Origin: Asterias rubens
Taxonomy: Eukaryota; Echinodermata; Asteroidea; Forcipulatida; Asteriidae
Direction: 5' to 3'
NCBI RefSeq assembly: GCF_902459465.1
Contig: NC_047075.1
Coordinates: forward strand, 12,269,119-12,333,118
DNA: 64,000 nucleotides
Position numbers and translations under genes: made by a program. This document shows positions 11,865 through 23,331 of the stretch, piece by piece. Below the pieces are notes generated by a model that saw nothing but the letters and a program-made list of their open reading frames with translations, was not told the DNA's origin and ran no database searches. The stretch's first letter is position 1. Every line of letters begins with the position of its first letter.

Positions 11865-12644
11865 GACGACGTTTGAAGCTATTACGAGCCAAAACACGAA
11901 TGACAAAGCCCTTCGTGATACACGAAAACGTTCAGGTCGTAGTCTTGAAAGTCTAACAGCAATACTCACTATGACAGGCTCTCAATGTTTTCCTTATTAA
12001 ATGCATCCAAATTCCGAGCAAAAGAATCATTTCCAAGCACCTCATCAATGCTCAGACCGAACAATAATTGATTTTCGTTTCTCTTCATGGGTGATCCTTA
12101 AGCTTATTTGTGTTGCAGCAGACTGTTTACACTACATGTACTTGCACAATGGTATCCTCAAAATCCATAATTGCATTTGCATTACTTAAACATAACAACT
12201 CTCGCTTTGTATATGCCCTAAGTGACAAATGTGAACAATGATTCGATTTCACTATCAGCAAACATATTGTTTACTTTCATAAATGGCAGTTAATGCGGTA
12301 TCCATTAGCGCAACTTCTTTAAAATTGCATCCACAAACAGCTAAGTGAAACGTGGGTTTTAAGTGTTAAGAAAACATATCAAGGTACAACCCCTTTTCAG
12401 TTATTTTTATTTTATTTTTGGTGGGGGGGGGGGAAATAAAAAATCATTATCGTAATACGAGGTGGAGCACCTTGATTTGCTTGCATCATGTGTTGCATAT
12501 AAATTCAATTTCCAGTGTATTCCATTGAGGCCCCGAACGAGGTTATGCTTAAAAATCTTTATAGATGATAATAATGCAACCTCCCGGTGTAAATCAGCGA
12601 ATACAAAATGTGAAAATAACGCAGGAACATTGCGATTCAATAAA
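11865..12644. other. Region upstream of the GPCR; poly-G run
   Basis: No further GPCR exon could be identified. A run of 11-12 G lies near 12422-12434. Ordinary AT-rich sequence otherwise. Confidence 0.4.
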
Positions 12645-13736
12645 GGGTATTGTGACAGAATTTGGTTTTGTAATGTTACTTTGCTCAATTTGTGCTCTAT
12701 CATTATTACAACACTAGTCAAGTGGCACTATATTTGCCACAGTTGGCTGTCCATATAAGATTTGTTGGACAAACTCTGAACTCTAACAAAGATCCCCACC
12801 TGTTAGCTGTAAGTAGCTAGTTAGTATGGTAAACCCTCTTTTGTAGCAGTCCCCATTCAACCCAACTGGGGCTCCGCATTGTGTGGTAAACCCTCTTTTG
12901 TAGCAGTTCCCGTTCAACCCAAATGGGGCTCCACATTGTATTGTAAACCCTCTGTTGTAGCAATCATCATTCAGCCCAGATGGGAGTTTAGTATTGTAAG
13001 TTGAAAGAGCCTTCTTTTCTACCCATTGATCCTAACCCAGAAGTTTAATGAATTACTATTCAATTTATTGTGGCATGACTACTTGCTTTATACACCAATG
13101 GTGAATTTGGTATAAAAATATTGTTTACCATTGCTCATGAGGGACTTGTGACTGGGAGACCAGAGGGAGAACATGTCTTGATGTGTTGTGTCCTCAACCC
13201 TGGTTTTTAAAGACAGCGCTACCTGGTTCTATATGTAAGTCTGTGCTTGCTTTTATTTATTGTACCTTGGGCCCATTTCAGCCATTCCAAATCTATTAGT
13301 TCTATTTTTCTGATCATAAATTAGGTTCATTTCATTGTATTTTTTACTTGAGGTTTTGACAGGGTGTTTCCGGTACATGTGGCCAGGGGCATTATTGTGA
13401 GGGTAATTTTAGGGGAAGGTTGTCGCTATTTGCTAGGGGCATAGCCCCGAATTCCGATGGGCTGTCATCCCGGAGAGAGCCCCCAGAAAGTAGTGTAAAG
13501 TGGTTTGCTAACATGTGCAGGGGACAGCCAACTCAAAGCCTCATTTTATATAAAGGTTAGCTGAAGTGCATTAATTGATTGTTCGTAAATTTAAGGGTTC
13601 AATTGTGCTTATTCCTTTTTGCATTATATCTTGTCCATTTTTGAATCCATACTGCCGTTTCTTGTAAATAATTTAATTAGTTAGTGGAATAAAAACCCGC
13701 TTTGAAATATAGCGGTAGCATTGGAAATTTTGGGTC
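12645..13736 (+). repeat. 5' LTR (with three ~56-bp subrepeats)
   Basis: Starts GGGTATTGTGACAGAATTTG and ends GGTAGCATTGGAAATTTTGG. It contains a TATA-like GGTATAAAAATA near 13109 and an AATAAA at about 13688. A ~56-bp unit beginning GGTAAACCCTCTTTTGTAGC occurs three times (from 12829, 12885 and, diverged, about 12942). Confidence 0.8.
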
Positions 13737-14300
13737 ACTATCCAATAATTTTGAACTACGTTCATACAGTTCTTTCAAACTAGGTGCTAAGTCATCTTCA
13801 TCATCACTTTCGATGGGCTCATCTTTCACTTCCTCTGCAGGTTGCAATAATGCTATTTGTGTACCCTTGTTCAAAACAGCTGGCTCAGGTTGTAAATTGA
13901 AAATCCTTAGAGGAACTCTGTTTTGCTCGGAACTTATGAAAGTACAACCTAACAAAAGACCGTTATCTTTAGAAGAAAAGCTACCAGCGGGCTCAAGAAC
14001 CCCTTGGTACGTACAACCATTGCGAAATTGCAAATCTCCTGGTATAACTGTCTCTCGTCTTGCCGGAAGTGTTACAGTTTCGCCAACCGAAACTCTACAA
14101 CATGTCGAAGGTACGCTCTCAGAAAATATGGGAATTTCCTGGGTACTAAATGTTAGTTTACGTCTTGGCAGATCAAGTACTCCACCGTGTGACATGAGAA
14201 AATCCATCCCTAATAGACTTGCCACCAATCTGCTCCCCTGAGGAAAGTGATGTGCCTTCGGCCGGGGTACGTCATCAACGTCGGAGGAAAAAGCCGGCAT
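13677..14300 (-). pseudogene. Antisense Gypsy-type pol fragment (protease C-terminus and linker to RT)
   Basis: The 207-codon frame contains LVASLLGMDFLMSHGGVLDL, the LLGxDFL signature after the active site of Gypsy retropepsins, then a spacer, and an acidic segment followed by LKELYERSSKLL, typical of the linker before Gypsy reverse transcriptase. The DTG active-site part and the whole RT are missing. The frame runs into the adjoining LTR for its last ~19 codons. It lies opposite to the orientation inferred from the polypurine tract, so it was either inverted or captured from another element. Confidence 0.7.
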
Positions 14301-14808
14301 GGATGAGAACCAATGAATTTGATGTGAATTAATTCATCACCTTAAGCAACATCGAAACAGTATGCCAACTGGGCTGCAGACCAGACATTAACAAGAACTT
14401 TTTGGGAAACTTATGTGATGTGGAAATTGCTTAAATAAAGGTCGCACTTGAATTAGCATTAAATAAAAAGAGGCATTAATAAGTTTGGTTGTATTTCAAG
14501 AATAGATTGTTCTTTGGTGCAACATGCGCTAAGTTCTGTTCTGTACATTCAAAATAACAGTCAGGAAAAGTTAGTTTGCTAAATAACAGTTGCTTGAAGA
14601 TAAGTCATGTAATGCTTCCGCACATCTTGGAATTTGATTTTGTTTTGAGACAGAGAAAAACAAGATAAATAACCTTTGTGATGTCAGTAAAGTAACCTTA
14701 TTGCAAATTTACATAAAATTCAACAGCAGTATGGAAATATTGTTTTGCTTATGAAATGAATTAGATGTGCTATATTTTAATGTAACGGCACAGGGACGTG
14801 CCTTGCCC
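14301..14808. other. Interior of the compact LTR element, non-coding
   Basis: AT-rich sequence without recognisable coding. Near its right end, GGCACAGGGACGTGCCTTGC precedes the polypurine tract, a layout usual for Gypsy 3' ends. Confidence 0.5.
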
Positions 14809-14819
14809 AAAGAGGAGGG
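14809..14819 (+). other. Polypurine tract before the 3' LTR
   Basis: AAAGAGGAGGG ends a few bases before the TG of the second LTR, where plus-strand DNA synthesis would be primed. It sets the orientation of the element. Confidence 0.65.
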
Positions 14820-15851
14820 TATTGTGACAGAATTTGGTTTTGTAATGTTACTTTGCTCAATTTGTGCTCTATCATTATTACAACACTAGTCAAGTGGCAC
14901 TATATTTGCCACAGTTGGCTGTCCATATAAGATTTGTTGGTCAAACTCTGAACTCTAACAAAGATCCCCACCTGTTAGCTGTAAGTAGCTAGTTAGTATG
15001 GTAAACCCTCTTTTGTAGCAGTTCCCATTCAACCCAAATGGGGCTCCACATTGTATTGTAAACCCTCTGTTGTAGCAATCATCATTCAGCCCAGATGGGA
15101 GTTTAGTATTGTAAGTTGAAAGAGCCTTCTTTTCTACCCATTGATCCTAACCCAGAAGTTTAATGAATTACTATTCAATTTATTGTGGCATGACTACTTG
15201 CTTTATACACCAATGGTGAATTTGGTATAAAAATATTGTTCACCATTGCTCATGAGGGACTTGTGACTGGGAGACCAGAGGGAGAACATGTCTTGATGTG
15301 TTGTGTCCTCAACCCTGGTTTTTAAAGACAGCGCTACCTGGTTCTATATGTAAGTCTGTGCTTGCTTTTATTTATTGTACCTTGGGCCCATTTCAGCCAT
15401 TCCAAATCTATTAGTTCTATTTTTCTGATCATAAATTAGGTTCATTTCATTGTATTTTGTACTTGAGGTTTTGACAGGGTGTTTCCGGTACATGTGGCCA
15501 GGGGCATTATTGTGAGGGTAATTTTAGGGGAAGGTTGTCGCTATTTGCTAGGGGCATAGCCCCGAATTCCGACGGGCTGTCATCCCGGAGAGAGCCCCCA
15601 GAAAGTAGTGTAAAGTGGTTGGCTAACATGTGCAGGGGACAGCCAACTCAAAGCCTCATTTTATATAAAGGTTAGCTGAAGTGCATTAATTGATTGTTCG
15701 TAAATTTAAGGGTTCAATTGTGCTTATTCCTTTTTGCATTATATCTTGTCCATTTTTGAATCCATACTGCCGTTTCTTGTAAATAATTTAATTAGTTAGT
15801 GGAATAAAAACCCGCTTAGAAATATAGCGGTAGCATTGGAAATTTTGGGTC
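14817..15851 (+). repeat. 3' LTR (two subrepeats only)
   Basis: Nearly identical to the repeat at 12645-13736. The main difference is one fewer ~56-bp subrepeat, which accounts for the length difference. Confidence 0.8.
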
Positions 15852-17179
15852 CTTATCAATTCTTTCATTGAAAATGGTTTGTTTGGACTAATCCAACTGG
15901 CGTAACTCTTGAGGGGGTTCCGTTACAGTATTTTAAGTGATTTTTCGATTCGGAATGCAACTTCTGTTAAGATGGGACTGGTAACGTACTAAGAAACGTT
16001 CACGTGACAGCACGGGCAGGGTAAAACGTGATTATCTATAAATGCCATGATTAGTACGCACAAACGCGTAAACGCTTCCAAGTACTAACTGACAATGGTC
16101 CCGGAAGTAAAAAAATGCTCGAGACCTGCAAAGTTTATAAAGAAACACTCGCATCGGCAACAATCATACCTCGCCGTGTGGGGAGAGGGTGGCCAACAGT
16201 TAAATTTGAAATGAATAATAAAATATTTCAATATAAGGTACATTCTCACTGAAAGTTATTTATACATGGAGACAATTTAATGTACAACTCTATTGATGTT
16301 CGAATGTTAATGTTGTCTTACAGCTTGCGTCTGTCTATGGAGACTCGCAATGGAGGTCAATGGTAGAAGGTCACGTTAATCTGTATGGCAACTGCAAACT
16401 GGCAGTAAACTGCACACCGGGTGCAAAGGTCAAGGATATTTACAACGTAAGTCGGCGTAACAGTAAACGATTCCCTGTGAAGTAACGTAGTTTTGAGAAA
16501 GAGGTTATTTCTCAGATATTATAAAAGGCTTTATCGTAGGCGTGCCTAAATCATTAATTAAAACCTGGCACTGTGCGTGCCCGATTATATTTTTACAATA
16601 GCGCTTATTAGTGTCATTCAGGCACTGGCACATCTGCGTGACGTAGGCATATCCGAGCAATAAACGAGAAAAGACCGTTACACAAATGGACCCCACGCAT
16701 TCCCAACTTCTTTCAGACAGTCTAGAGACTGTATGTCAATTCCCATAATAAATCTGGATAAAAACTACTTTTAGGACTACAGTAGGATTACTTTTTGGAC
16801 TTGGTATAATTCCGTGCATGCCCTGGAGGTATTCTAGAATAATTAACTACTTGACCAGCAAACTCATATTCATGCTATGAATTGCAGAGGAAAAAAAAAC
16901 TATTTACCTAATCCAATTTTCTCTATTTATCATATTGAAAAGAGGAAAGTTCTACCTCAAAATGCAAGTAAGTTGCATACACACATGCTAATACCGCAAA
17001 CCAAATATATATTGATACCTCACTATCAACGCCTCAAATCCTGTACAACTAAGTCCGGTTGTTAAAAATTTGGTTTTAAAATCCAAGAATTGTTGTATCC
17101 ATACTTTTGTGTTATTTAACCCTTTACCGGAAAATGTACCCACTCTAATATTATGTAAATCACTACTTATCTCCACAAT
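15852..17179. other. Non-coding stretch with a MITE family 1 fragment
   Basis: No gene supported. Around 16465-16520, TTCCCTGTGAAGTAACGTAG and GAGAAAGAGGTTATTTCTCA match the central part of the elements at 4400 and 10242. Confidence 0.45.
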
Positions 17180-18015
17180 AGCTTAAAAAATGGTAATGAT
17201 GAGTTGTATGCAGCTATTGAACGTCTGCTCCAAGGTCGTTTACTTTTTTTTTTCTTTTTAAGTAGCCCCCCAAGGCTCGTATCGCCAAAGAACTTTGGAA
17301 TGAGTTGCGATCTGATAGACAAAGTATAAGACGGTTCCTTGTATTTGAGTTTTGATACAACATTCAACATTAGTGACTTTAACAGGTCTGTATTGCTCTT
17401 TAAGCACACATCTTTTAAGAACCATTGTGTACTTGAATTATTGGTATATCAAACGAGAGCGCAGTCAGAACATGAAGAATTCCTTCGTCTTGTTCATTGT
17501 CAATATCAATCTGTAGCGACAAAGTGTTTGACCATTGTCACAGATAAGGAAAAAGCAATTGAGAAAGCACTTCACACCCAACTACCGGAATGGACTTACC
17601 TCCTTTGCTGGAACCACATTTTGTCAGATGTAAAATTCTGGGTTGCAAAGCATTATTGAACACATGCTGACGTTTACCATAATTCTGCGCAGGTTGCTTA
17701 AAATTGGTTATTCGCCGCGGTTACGCCTCACATCACGAGATAGACCAACACTCCTTGGTGAAGAAGGATCAACACAACTGAAGAAACTTGGTGTTTCACT
17801 ACGACGATCCCCAGGTACAGTGTTACAACTTCCTTGCAACACCAGAACTTCATAACAAGCCCCAGAAATGGATCGGCTGCGATGCTTGCGACAGGTGGTG
17901 CCACAAATCTACGGAGTGTACCGGTATAGACGGCATGGAAAAGTTGTCTGCTGATGAAATAAAGACCTCGAGAACTTATGTGACTACTGCTTGTAGCCAA
18001 CTACCAACCTGCTGA
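17180..18015 (+). pseudogene. MULE-type transposase remnant with a downstream PHD-finger remnant
   Basis: In order: LYAAIERLLQG and ARIAKELWNELRSDRQ (about 17200-17330), then a frame change, then LSFDTTFNISDF, HEEFLRLVHC, IVTDKEKAIEKAL and YLLCWNHILSDVKFW (17339-17650). The D..TDKE..CWNHI layout is that of the RNase-H-fold transposase domain of Mutator-like elements and their domesticated relatives. Beyond a disordered stretch, 17850-17960 reads WIGCDACDRWCHKSTECTGI, which has the cysteine/histidine spacing of a PHD finger. Frameshifts separate the parts. A mobile-element-derived gene in decay; the exact superfamily is not settled. Confidence 0.6.
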
Positions 18016-18318
18016 TCCGTCTACTCTCAGTTGATGTTCTCTTAATTTTTTGTAAAATTTTACATGAAACATGGAGGATGAAATGAGAATTTTTAAATTT
18101 AGTTCAAGTGAGTGCCTAACCATTACATGTTAATTAAACCCTTTCACTTGTTATAAAGAGTTGTCACTCCTCGAACTCTTGTAAATGTTACATTATATGA
18201 TGAATCAAATGATAAGCCCATCATCGTTTTTTCTTCTTCTGTGCACAGATTGGTACTCACTTCAATACATTCATGCTTTCAGATTCTTGAAAAAAACAAA
18301 ATTGTTTATGTGTTCTTT
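18016..18318. other. Non-coding stretch, nothing recognised
   Basis: AT-rich sequence between the PHD remnant and the antisense MULE fragment. Confidence 0.4.
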
Positions 18319-18450
18319 TTAATGTTCACGATTTGCAATATAATTTGTTTGCAGCGTTCTCTGAGAAACGCACAATAAAAATTTGGTGAAAAAAAAGTAA
18401 TGACCTGTCAGCCAAAACATATGGCCTAAAAAGATGTATGAATGAGCCCA

Positions 18451-18567
18451 CTGGCACCAAACCGCCTGGGTCCAGTGGCACAGGCACCACATCGCAGCTG
18501 CATGGGGAAAAACTCTTTGCACAGCTGACCAGACCGCCTTCTCGGAGTCAACTTTGATTTCTGCTTC
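18451..18567 (-). pseudogene. MULE transposase fragment
   Basis: The minus-strand frame reads IKVDSEKAVWSAVQRVFPHA followed by MWCLCHWTQAVWCQ. This corresponds to the second catalytic-aspartate region and the C-x2-H block of Mutator-like transposases (compare TDKEKAIEKAL and CWNHI at 17.5 kb). Only about 39 residues are recognisable. The flanks are not coding. Confidence 0.6.
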
Positions 18568-18865
18568 GCCTAGATTTGCCTGGTGCCCTGACTTCTCACG
18601 TCCAACAAGAGGAGAATTATTAAAACAGGGCGGCGCCCAAGAGTATGTGAAGGTAAATGTAATTTGTGTACACGTTTTTTTTTGGACCAATTTTCAAATC
18701 ATCACATCTGGACAAAGTCATCATTTAGTAAGCCCTGTTATGTGTCATAGTAATTCCACAAATGTAAGGAATAAAATGAGCTATGTTGGAGTAGTATAGG
18801 ACTTTTTTAAATGGGAGAAATTTGCAATCAAACTACCTCGCATTTTGCGACCTTTGAAAACTTAG

Positions 18866-18950
18866 CGTTTAAGTGTAAGATTTTTAAGGTTCATGCAGGC
18901 TGTTTAAAAAGTTGAAAGATGAAGGTCGGCGAATTTCAATTATATTTTGG
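18866..18950 (+). repeat. Left copy of an inverted-repeat pair
   Basis: Shares AAGTGYAAG, TCATGCAGG, GAAAGATG and GGTCGGCG in order with the minus strand of 36600-36675. Confidence 0.55.
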
Positions 18951-20273
18951 GGATCATCAAGGGGGGTCAATGGTTCCCCATTGGCAACGTTAAAAAATTC
19001 ATAGCACCCCTCTGTTAGCTTGGGTGAGACCCCCCCTGAATTTGGACACCTCCAATGCAAAGAAGGTAGTGTTTTTTACTGAAATTACCCTAAATTCTAT
19101 CTTTACATAAAAGTGCTCTAAACCCAACCGATTTTTACAATTTCTGGGTCATGTCTGTAGTGTTTTATATATAATAACATAGCATTTCTTGAATTTGCTT
19201 GTTAGGTTTAGGAATTTTGCTAGTGAATTTTGAAAATGGCATAAAAATTACGTTTTTTAAATTACGCAAAACTTCCGAAATTACTGAAATTTGAATTCAA
19301 TGCACTTTCTTTATTCAGGCTAGTTCAACATTGAAACTCACATTTGTAAGAGGTTATGTTGTGTACTTGAAGGATATTAAGTTGAACATTTGGGTTTTTT
19401 CAAAATTGTTGAGGTAGGGAATTTTGTATATTGGTCATATTTACCCTTATTTGGAAGCAACAAATAGTGTTTTCCAGTTTAAATTGAGTTACCGCTTCCT
19501 TTTTATTGACACTTTTGAGTTCTAAAAACTAAATAGATACAAAGCATCATTGTTCTTTGACAAAAAAGAAAAAACATTTTAACGAATTTGGAACATTCCA
19601 TTCCTTGATAGGGGGTTTTAACCCTCCCAACCACGTGGTTTATCTAATTGTGCACAATACGCCCTCCTTAATATTTATGCTGACGTCATATGTTAAGGGT
19701 CAAAGCGAGTCTGTGAGCGTTGGACAATCTTTATTTGTTTTGTTAATATTATGAGCTTAAGATTGGGCCACCCTGTACAGCAACAACAAAATATGTTAAG
19801 CAATTTAATTGTATGTTCAAGAAAAACGTTCAGGGCCATTTTGTAAGTTAACAAACTATTGTAATGACAAATGTACATTATAAATATTAGTGGGATGTTT
19901 TTACTCAAGGGAGAACCTATTCTACGTTCACATTCACAAGTCAGTGAATGCATGCAATGGTATAGACGCTATGACGATATCAGAAACAGTTGCAGTTGTA
20001 ATAGCATCCCAAACTTGTGATCTATAACACTTTTGAGACTATGACATAAATAAATCAGTTTGACCTGTTATACCTTATTATATTTCTGATTAATTTACAT
20101 TGGAAAAAAATATAAAAACAGTTACATTTGATAATACACTGTACTCTGTTAATTGTAAGCCTTTTGTTTTTTGGTCCTTGCTAATCGTCTCGTCATAAAC
20201 ACTTTTCAGTTTGTTGTAATATTTAGTTACATTGTTGGTTTTCTGCAAAGTGAAAGGGCTTCCGATGTGATGA
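18951..20273. other. Non-coding stretch between the inverted repeat and the gene 3' end
   Basis: AT-rich sequence; no coding seen. C-rich and G-rich runs near 18960 and 19030 have loose counterparts near 36530. Confidence 0.4.
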
Positions 20274-21042
20274 TTATGTCTCGTCTTCGGAGCCACCTTT
20301 GTTGGTACGAGTACATTTACATTGACCAACAAGACTGTTCGGTACTTTGATGAAACTGTCTTTGCGCGATTCGGGTCCTTCAACTTTCAATGCAAAGTTT
20401 TCACACAGATCTTTCAATTCACTTATGCGTTTCGATTTACCTTTGCCCTGTGTAATTAGAGTACAAACATTGCTATCACCAAATATGATTGGATGGGAAG
20501 TGTCTATTTCAGCATAAACTGATTTGCGAAGTCTTTCTTCGTTCTCTGAACTTTCCCAAGAACGAAAGTCTTCTTCACTGGCATCTACGCCACATCATGG
20601 TGACCCTGGCCTGCTTGATGCCTTATCTGAGCAGCTGCAAGCCTACTCAAAAACTTGATATTTGTTTTGCAGTCCGCCATTCTGCGGGAAGGAAAACAAA
20701 CTGACCGTTAATATTTTTCAAGGTTTTCATGACTTTTGCAACTTGCATGACATCGGCTTTGTGCCCAGTTCTTATACCTGCGTTTAACTGATCAGTCAGA
20801 AAAAATTTGACATTTTCAGACAAAGCTGATCCCTTTCTTGGACCTTTCAATGCCCATCCCATGGTCTGTATTATCATTTTCCCAGCTGATCAAGCTGCAG
20901 TGCCTGAGCTGGTGCTAGACTCTTTCTCAGCTGTTGGTATCGGAGGCACTGAATCTTTGTCCGCCCACTGCTATCTTATGCGATCGTACGTTGATTTGAT
21001 TCCTGCTCAAGTTTTTTTACATGAACTCCAGTATCCATGTGG
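20274..21042 (-). pseudogene. C-terminal part of the split zinc-finger/transposase-like gene
   Basis: Reading down from the retrotransposon junction: HMDTGVHVKKLEQESN (the H-x5-H half of a C2H2 finger), a frame change, YDRIR then QQWADKDSVPP, then MIIQTMGWALKGPRKGSALS, NVKFFLTDQLNAGIRTGHKA and TAKQISSFLSRLAAAQ. A further frame holds an acidic segment, then HPIIFGDSNVCTLITQGKGK, ISELKDLCENFALKVEG and a cysteine pair (GQCKC) before the TAA at 20274-20276. From memory this order (C2H2, GWALK...F, QISSFxSRLA, C-terminal CxC) is that of a large family of uncharacterised cnidarian and echinoderm proteins. It carries several frameshifts and the Gypsy insertion. Confidence 0.6.
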
Positions 21043-21046
21043 ATAT
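21043..21046. other. Target-site duplication ATAT (left copy)
   Basis: ATAT directly precedes the 5' LTR and recurs directly after the 3' LTR (34672-34675). Confidence 0.85.
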
Positions 21047-21703
21047 TGTAGCGGAATATGCATTGCGTGCTGGAGAGAATTTCCCTTTTGCTTGGCGCTG
21101 GTGTGCGGGCTGCGGTCCGTGCATCAGATAGCATTGCGGGTACCCCGCGCGGGTATATAAGCACGTCGCATGTGCTCATTCGGCCTGTCTCTCCCCGCTG
21201 TTCATTTAGTGTCGCTGCTTCTATCGCTGTTGTTTCTGCTGCCGGCTGTGTTACTGCTCGGGGCTGTTCTGTTTAGTTGTCCGGGAGCAAGTAATAGACC
21301 AAATTGTGGCATTGGAAGTGCCGCCGGACTAGGGTGAGTAGCTGCACCTCGTAAATTAAATCAGTCCCGATGTCCATTCATAATTAGTTACTAAATTCTA
21401 GTGATTCTATAGATTGCCTCTCATTTAACAACCAATCAGCCTCAGCACCTAATCAGGAACTCTAATCAATGCCAGTAATTATTAAATATACCAGCCCAAT
21501 TCCGAATATTAATCAGTGTCAAGTGTGAACTAATTGGAGTCTCAGCCCTGTGTGTGGTGTGTGTGTGTGTGGGTGATTTAGCTAGGCGCCTGGGGGTAGA
21601 TTTCACCCGAAACGAGTCCGCCCCACCGGTCTCTGTGGTAACCGCTCATCCAGAGGCCGAAGTCCCGAGGTACCCGGCTAGATACCGGGGTGAATCCACT
21701 ACA
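21047..21703 (+). repeat. 5' LTR of the Gypsy-type element
   Basis: TG...CA ends, a TATATAA box at 21154-21160 preceded by the GC palindrome-like GGTACCCCGCGCGGGTA, and a (GT)n run near 21549. Matches 34021-34671 with scattered substitutions and a different GT-run length. Confidence 0.9.
21154..21160 (+). promoter_or_regulatory. LTR TATA box
   Basis: TATATAA; the same box is at 34128-34134 in the 3' LTR. Known LTR design places it at the U3 end, so transcription would start shortly downstream. Confidence 0.6.
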
Positions 21704-21705
21704 GA

Positions 21706-21723
21706 TGGTGTCAAAAGTGGGAT
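21706..21723 (+). other. Primer binding site, tRNA-Leu type
   Basis: TGGTGTCAAAAGTGGGAT begins two bases after the LTR. It matches the complement of the 3' end of a metazoan tRNA-Leu (…CCACTTCTGACACCA, from memory) with one mismatch. Confidence 0.75.
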
Positions 21724-21820
21724 AGGTGCCGTAGTGTAACAGCACAGGAAATTCCATAAGTAATGCCTTTGCCTAGAAGGCACCAATCACGGAGCACGAT
21801 CACCTATATAGGACACAGCC

Positions 21821-22805
21821 ATGAGTTTAATTCACTTTGACGAAGATGAATTGTCGGAAGTGCTGCAGAATAGCACCGATGATTCAAGCAGGGGTCGAGA
21901 TGAAATAGAGAAGATCAAGGCAGAAATGCGTGAGCTGAAGTTGCAAATGCAGCAGATGCAGCAGATGTTAAGAAGAGATTCGGGTTTCCAGTCGAGTAAT
22001 GCGTCAATGGTTAACCAGTGTAGTAACACAGCAGAGGCTAGTACTACTACGGGAATGTCTGCGCGTGCGTCTAGTTTGTATTTAGCGCCTACACCACGGC
22101 CACGCACCAGGTTGCGTCCGACACCAGCGCCTCCGCCGATTCCTATCCTTTCACAGGCGGGATGGACGATGTCTTCGTCGGAAAGGAAGTTCATGGATTG
22201 CCTCGCGGAAGATGATTTGCCGGCCTTGGAGCAACAAGGGAGAGAAGCATGCCGAAAGAGAAGCACGCACCCGGGAGCTTCAGTACATTCTGCTGAAAGA
22301 ATAGCGGCAGCTGGAGGTGACCCGTGTCTACAGGCGAGGGCAACAGTTAAAAACGTGACTGAGCGAGCAAAGAAAAATGTAGAGTTGGAAGTGACAAGAC
22401 GGCCGAATATTGTGCCCGATAGGTTCAGTGGGAAAACCCCATGGCGAGACTACAAGCAACACTTTGAGGCCTGCAGATTGGCAACTAACTGGACAGACAA
22501 TCAAGCCAAAGTTTTTCTTGCAGCAAGTTTGCAAGGGTCTGCAGGTGAGGCAGAGGCTCCTCAGCCAGGGTTAGAAAAGATGTTCGACGATATACACTGG
22601 AGAACAGCCCGGGCCATACAAGAGGCGCAAGCTGAAACAAGGGCGTGGATGGCAGCCCAACTTGCCCAAATAAAACCTATGGAGAGATTGCAGAAAAGAA
22701 AAAACGAAGAGAGTAACGCCTATCAAGGACGGCGACCTTTGGCTGACGTTGTGTGCTACAGGTGTCACAAGAAAGGCCACTACGCACGAGATTGTCAGCA
22801 GAAGA
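21821..22805 (+). CDS. gag: Gag (capsid/nucleocapsid) of the Gypsy-type element, truncated by a LINE
   Basis: Starts MSLIHFDEDELSEVLQ. Residues about 27-52 form a likely coiled coil (EKIKAEMRELKLQMQQMQQM), followed by a proline-rich low-complexity stretch. VPDRFSGKTPWRDYKQHFEA marks the start of the capsid core. The C-terminal zinc knuckle is CYRCHKKGHYARDC (C-x2-C-x4-H-x4-C), which binds RNA. The middle of the capsid seems shortened: the sequence jumps from AASLQGSAGEA to a glutamine/alanine-rich stretch. LINE A interrupts it a few codons after the knuckle; the apparent reading to 22867 is LINE sequence. Confidence 0.8.
22800..22805. other. Target-site duplication AGAAGA (left copy)
   Basis: AGAAGA here recurs at 30590-30595, bracketing LINE A. 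The two sites lie in the gag knuckle region and directly upstream of the protease. Confidence 0.75.
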
Positions 22806-23331
22806 TAATATGTAGTGCCTCACAGGCTGCCTTGCTAGCACAGCTCTACAAAACGAACATATTATAGCAAGATTGAGATTGGCTTTGACCTTATACCATT
22901 GACTGCTGCTCAAGTTCAACTCATAGACCAAACTGGTCTGCTCAATGGTGCCTTATGAGGAGAAGACTGCTTTTAGTAGGATCTTGTCCCGTCTCTTCTA
23001 TATCGGCACTACCCAGTACATCTACACAGCAGCCATTTGTAATTCCAGTACAGAGGAATTGATCTACCCTATCAATGACAATCAGTGAATGACCACAAAG
23101 AACTCAAAGGACACTGCAACAATGAAGCTTAAGTGCCTGCTCCTCCTTGTGCTGGTAAGCCAATTGTTCACCTACATTCTTCTCCACAAACAACACTGGG
23201 CTGAAGTAGTTAACAATCCTGTTATCAATGGTGCGGCTAAACGTCGCATTGTGCATGCTGGCTTCTGTAAGGCTTGCATCCTCTACTACAAAAACTCTAC
23301 TGCTACCTTCAATGTGACATTAGTAGCGTGT

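Larger units (their letters stand above)
12645..15851 (+). mobile_element. Compact, probably non-autonomous LTR retrotransposon
   Basis: Two direct repeats of about 1.09 and 1.03 kb (12645-13736 and 14817-15851) flank about 1.08 kb. A polypurine tract (AAAGAGGAGGG, 14809-14819) sits directly before the second repeat, and each repeat carries an AATAAA near its right end, so the orientation is +. The interior lacks gag, RT and integrase on the + strand. It holds only an antisense pol fragment. No tRNA-type primer site could be identified after the first LTR, and target duplications could not be fixed. Confidence 0.8.

Noticed and set aside
11611..12000. 129-codon + strand ORF opposite the GPCR
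   Set aside because: Shadow of the GPCR N-terminal half; no domain in the translation.
13702..14241. 179-codon + strand ORF
   Set aside because: Antisense shadow of the Gypsy protease fragment, whose minus-strand reading carries the recognisable motifs.
16877..17176. Short ORFs on both strands before the MULE remnant
   Set aside because: Low-information translations, no splice or family support.
21058..21276. ORFs inside the LTR (also at 34032-34307)
   Set aside because: LTR sequence with promoter features; the frame differs between the two LTRs by small indels.
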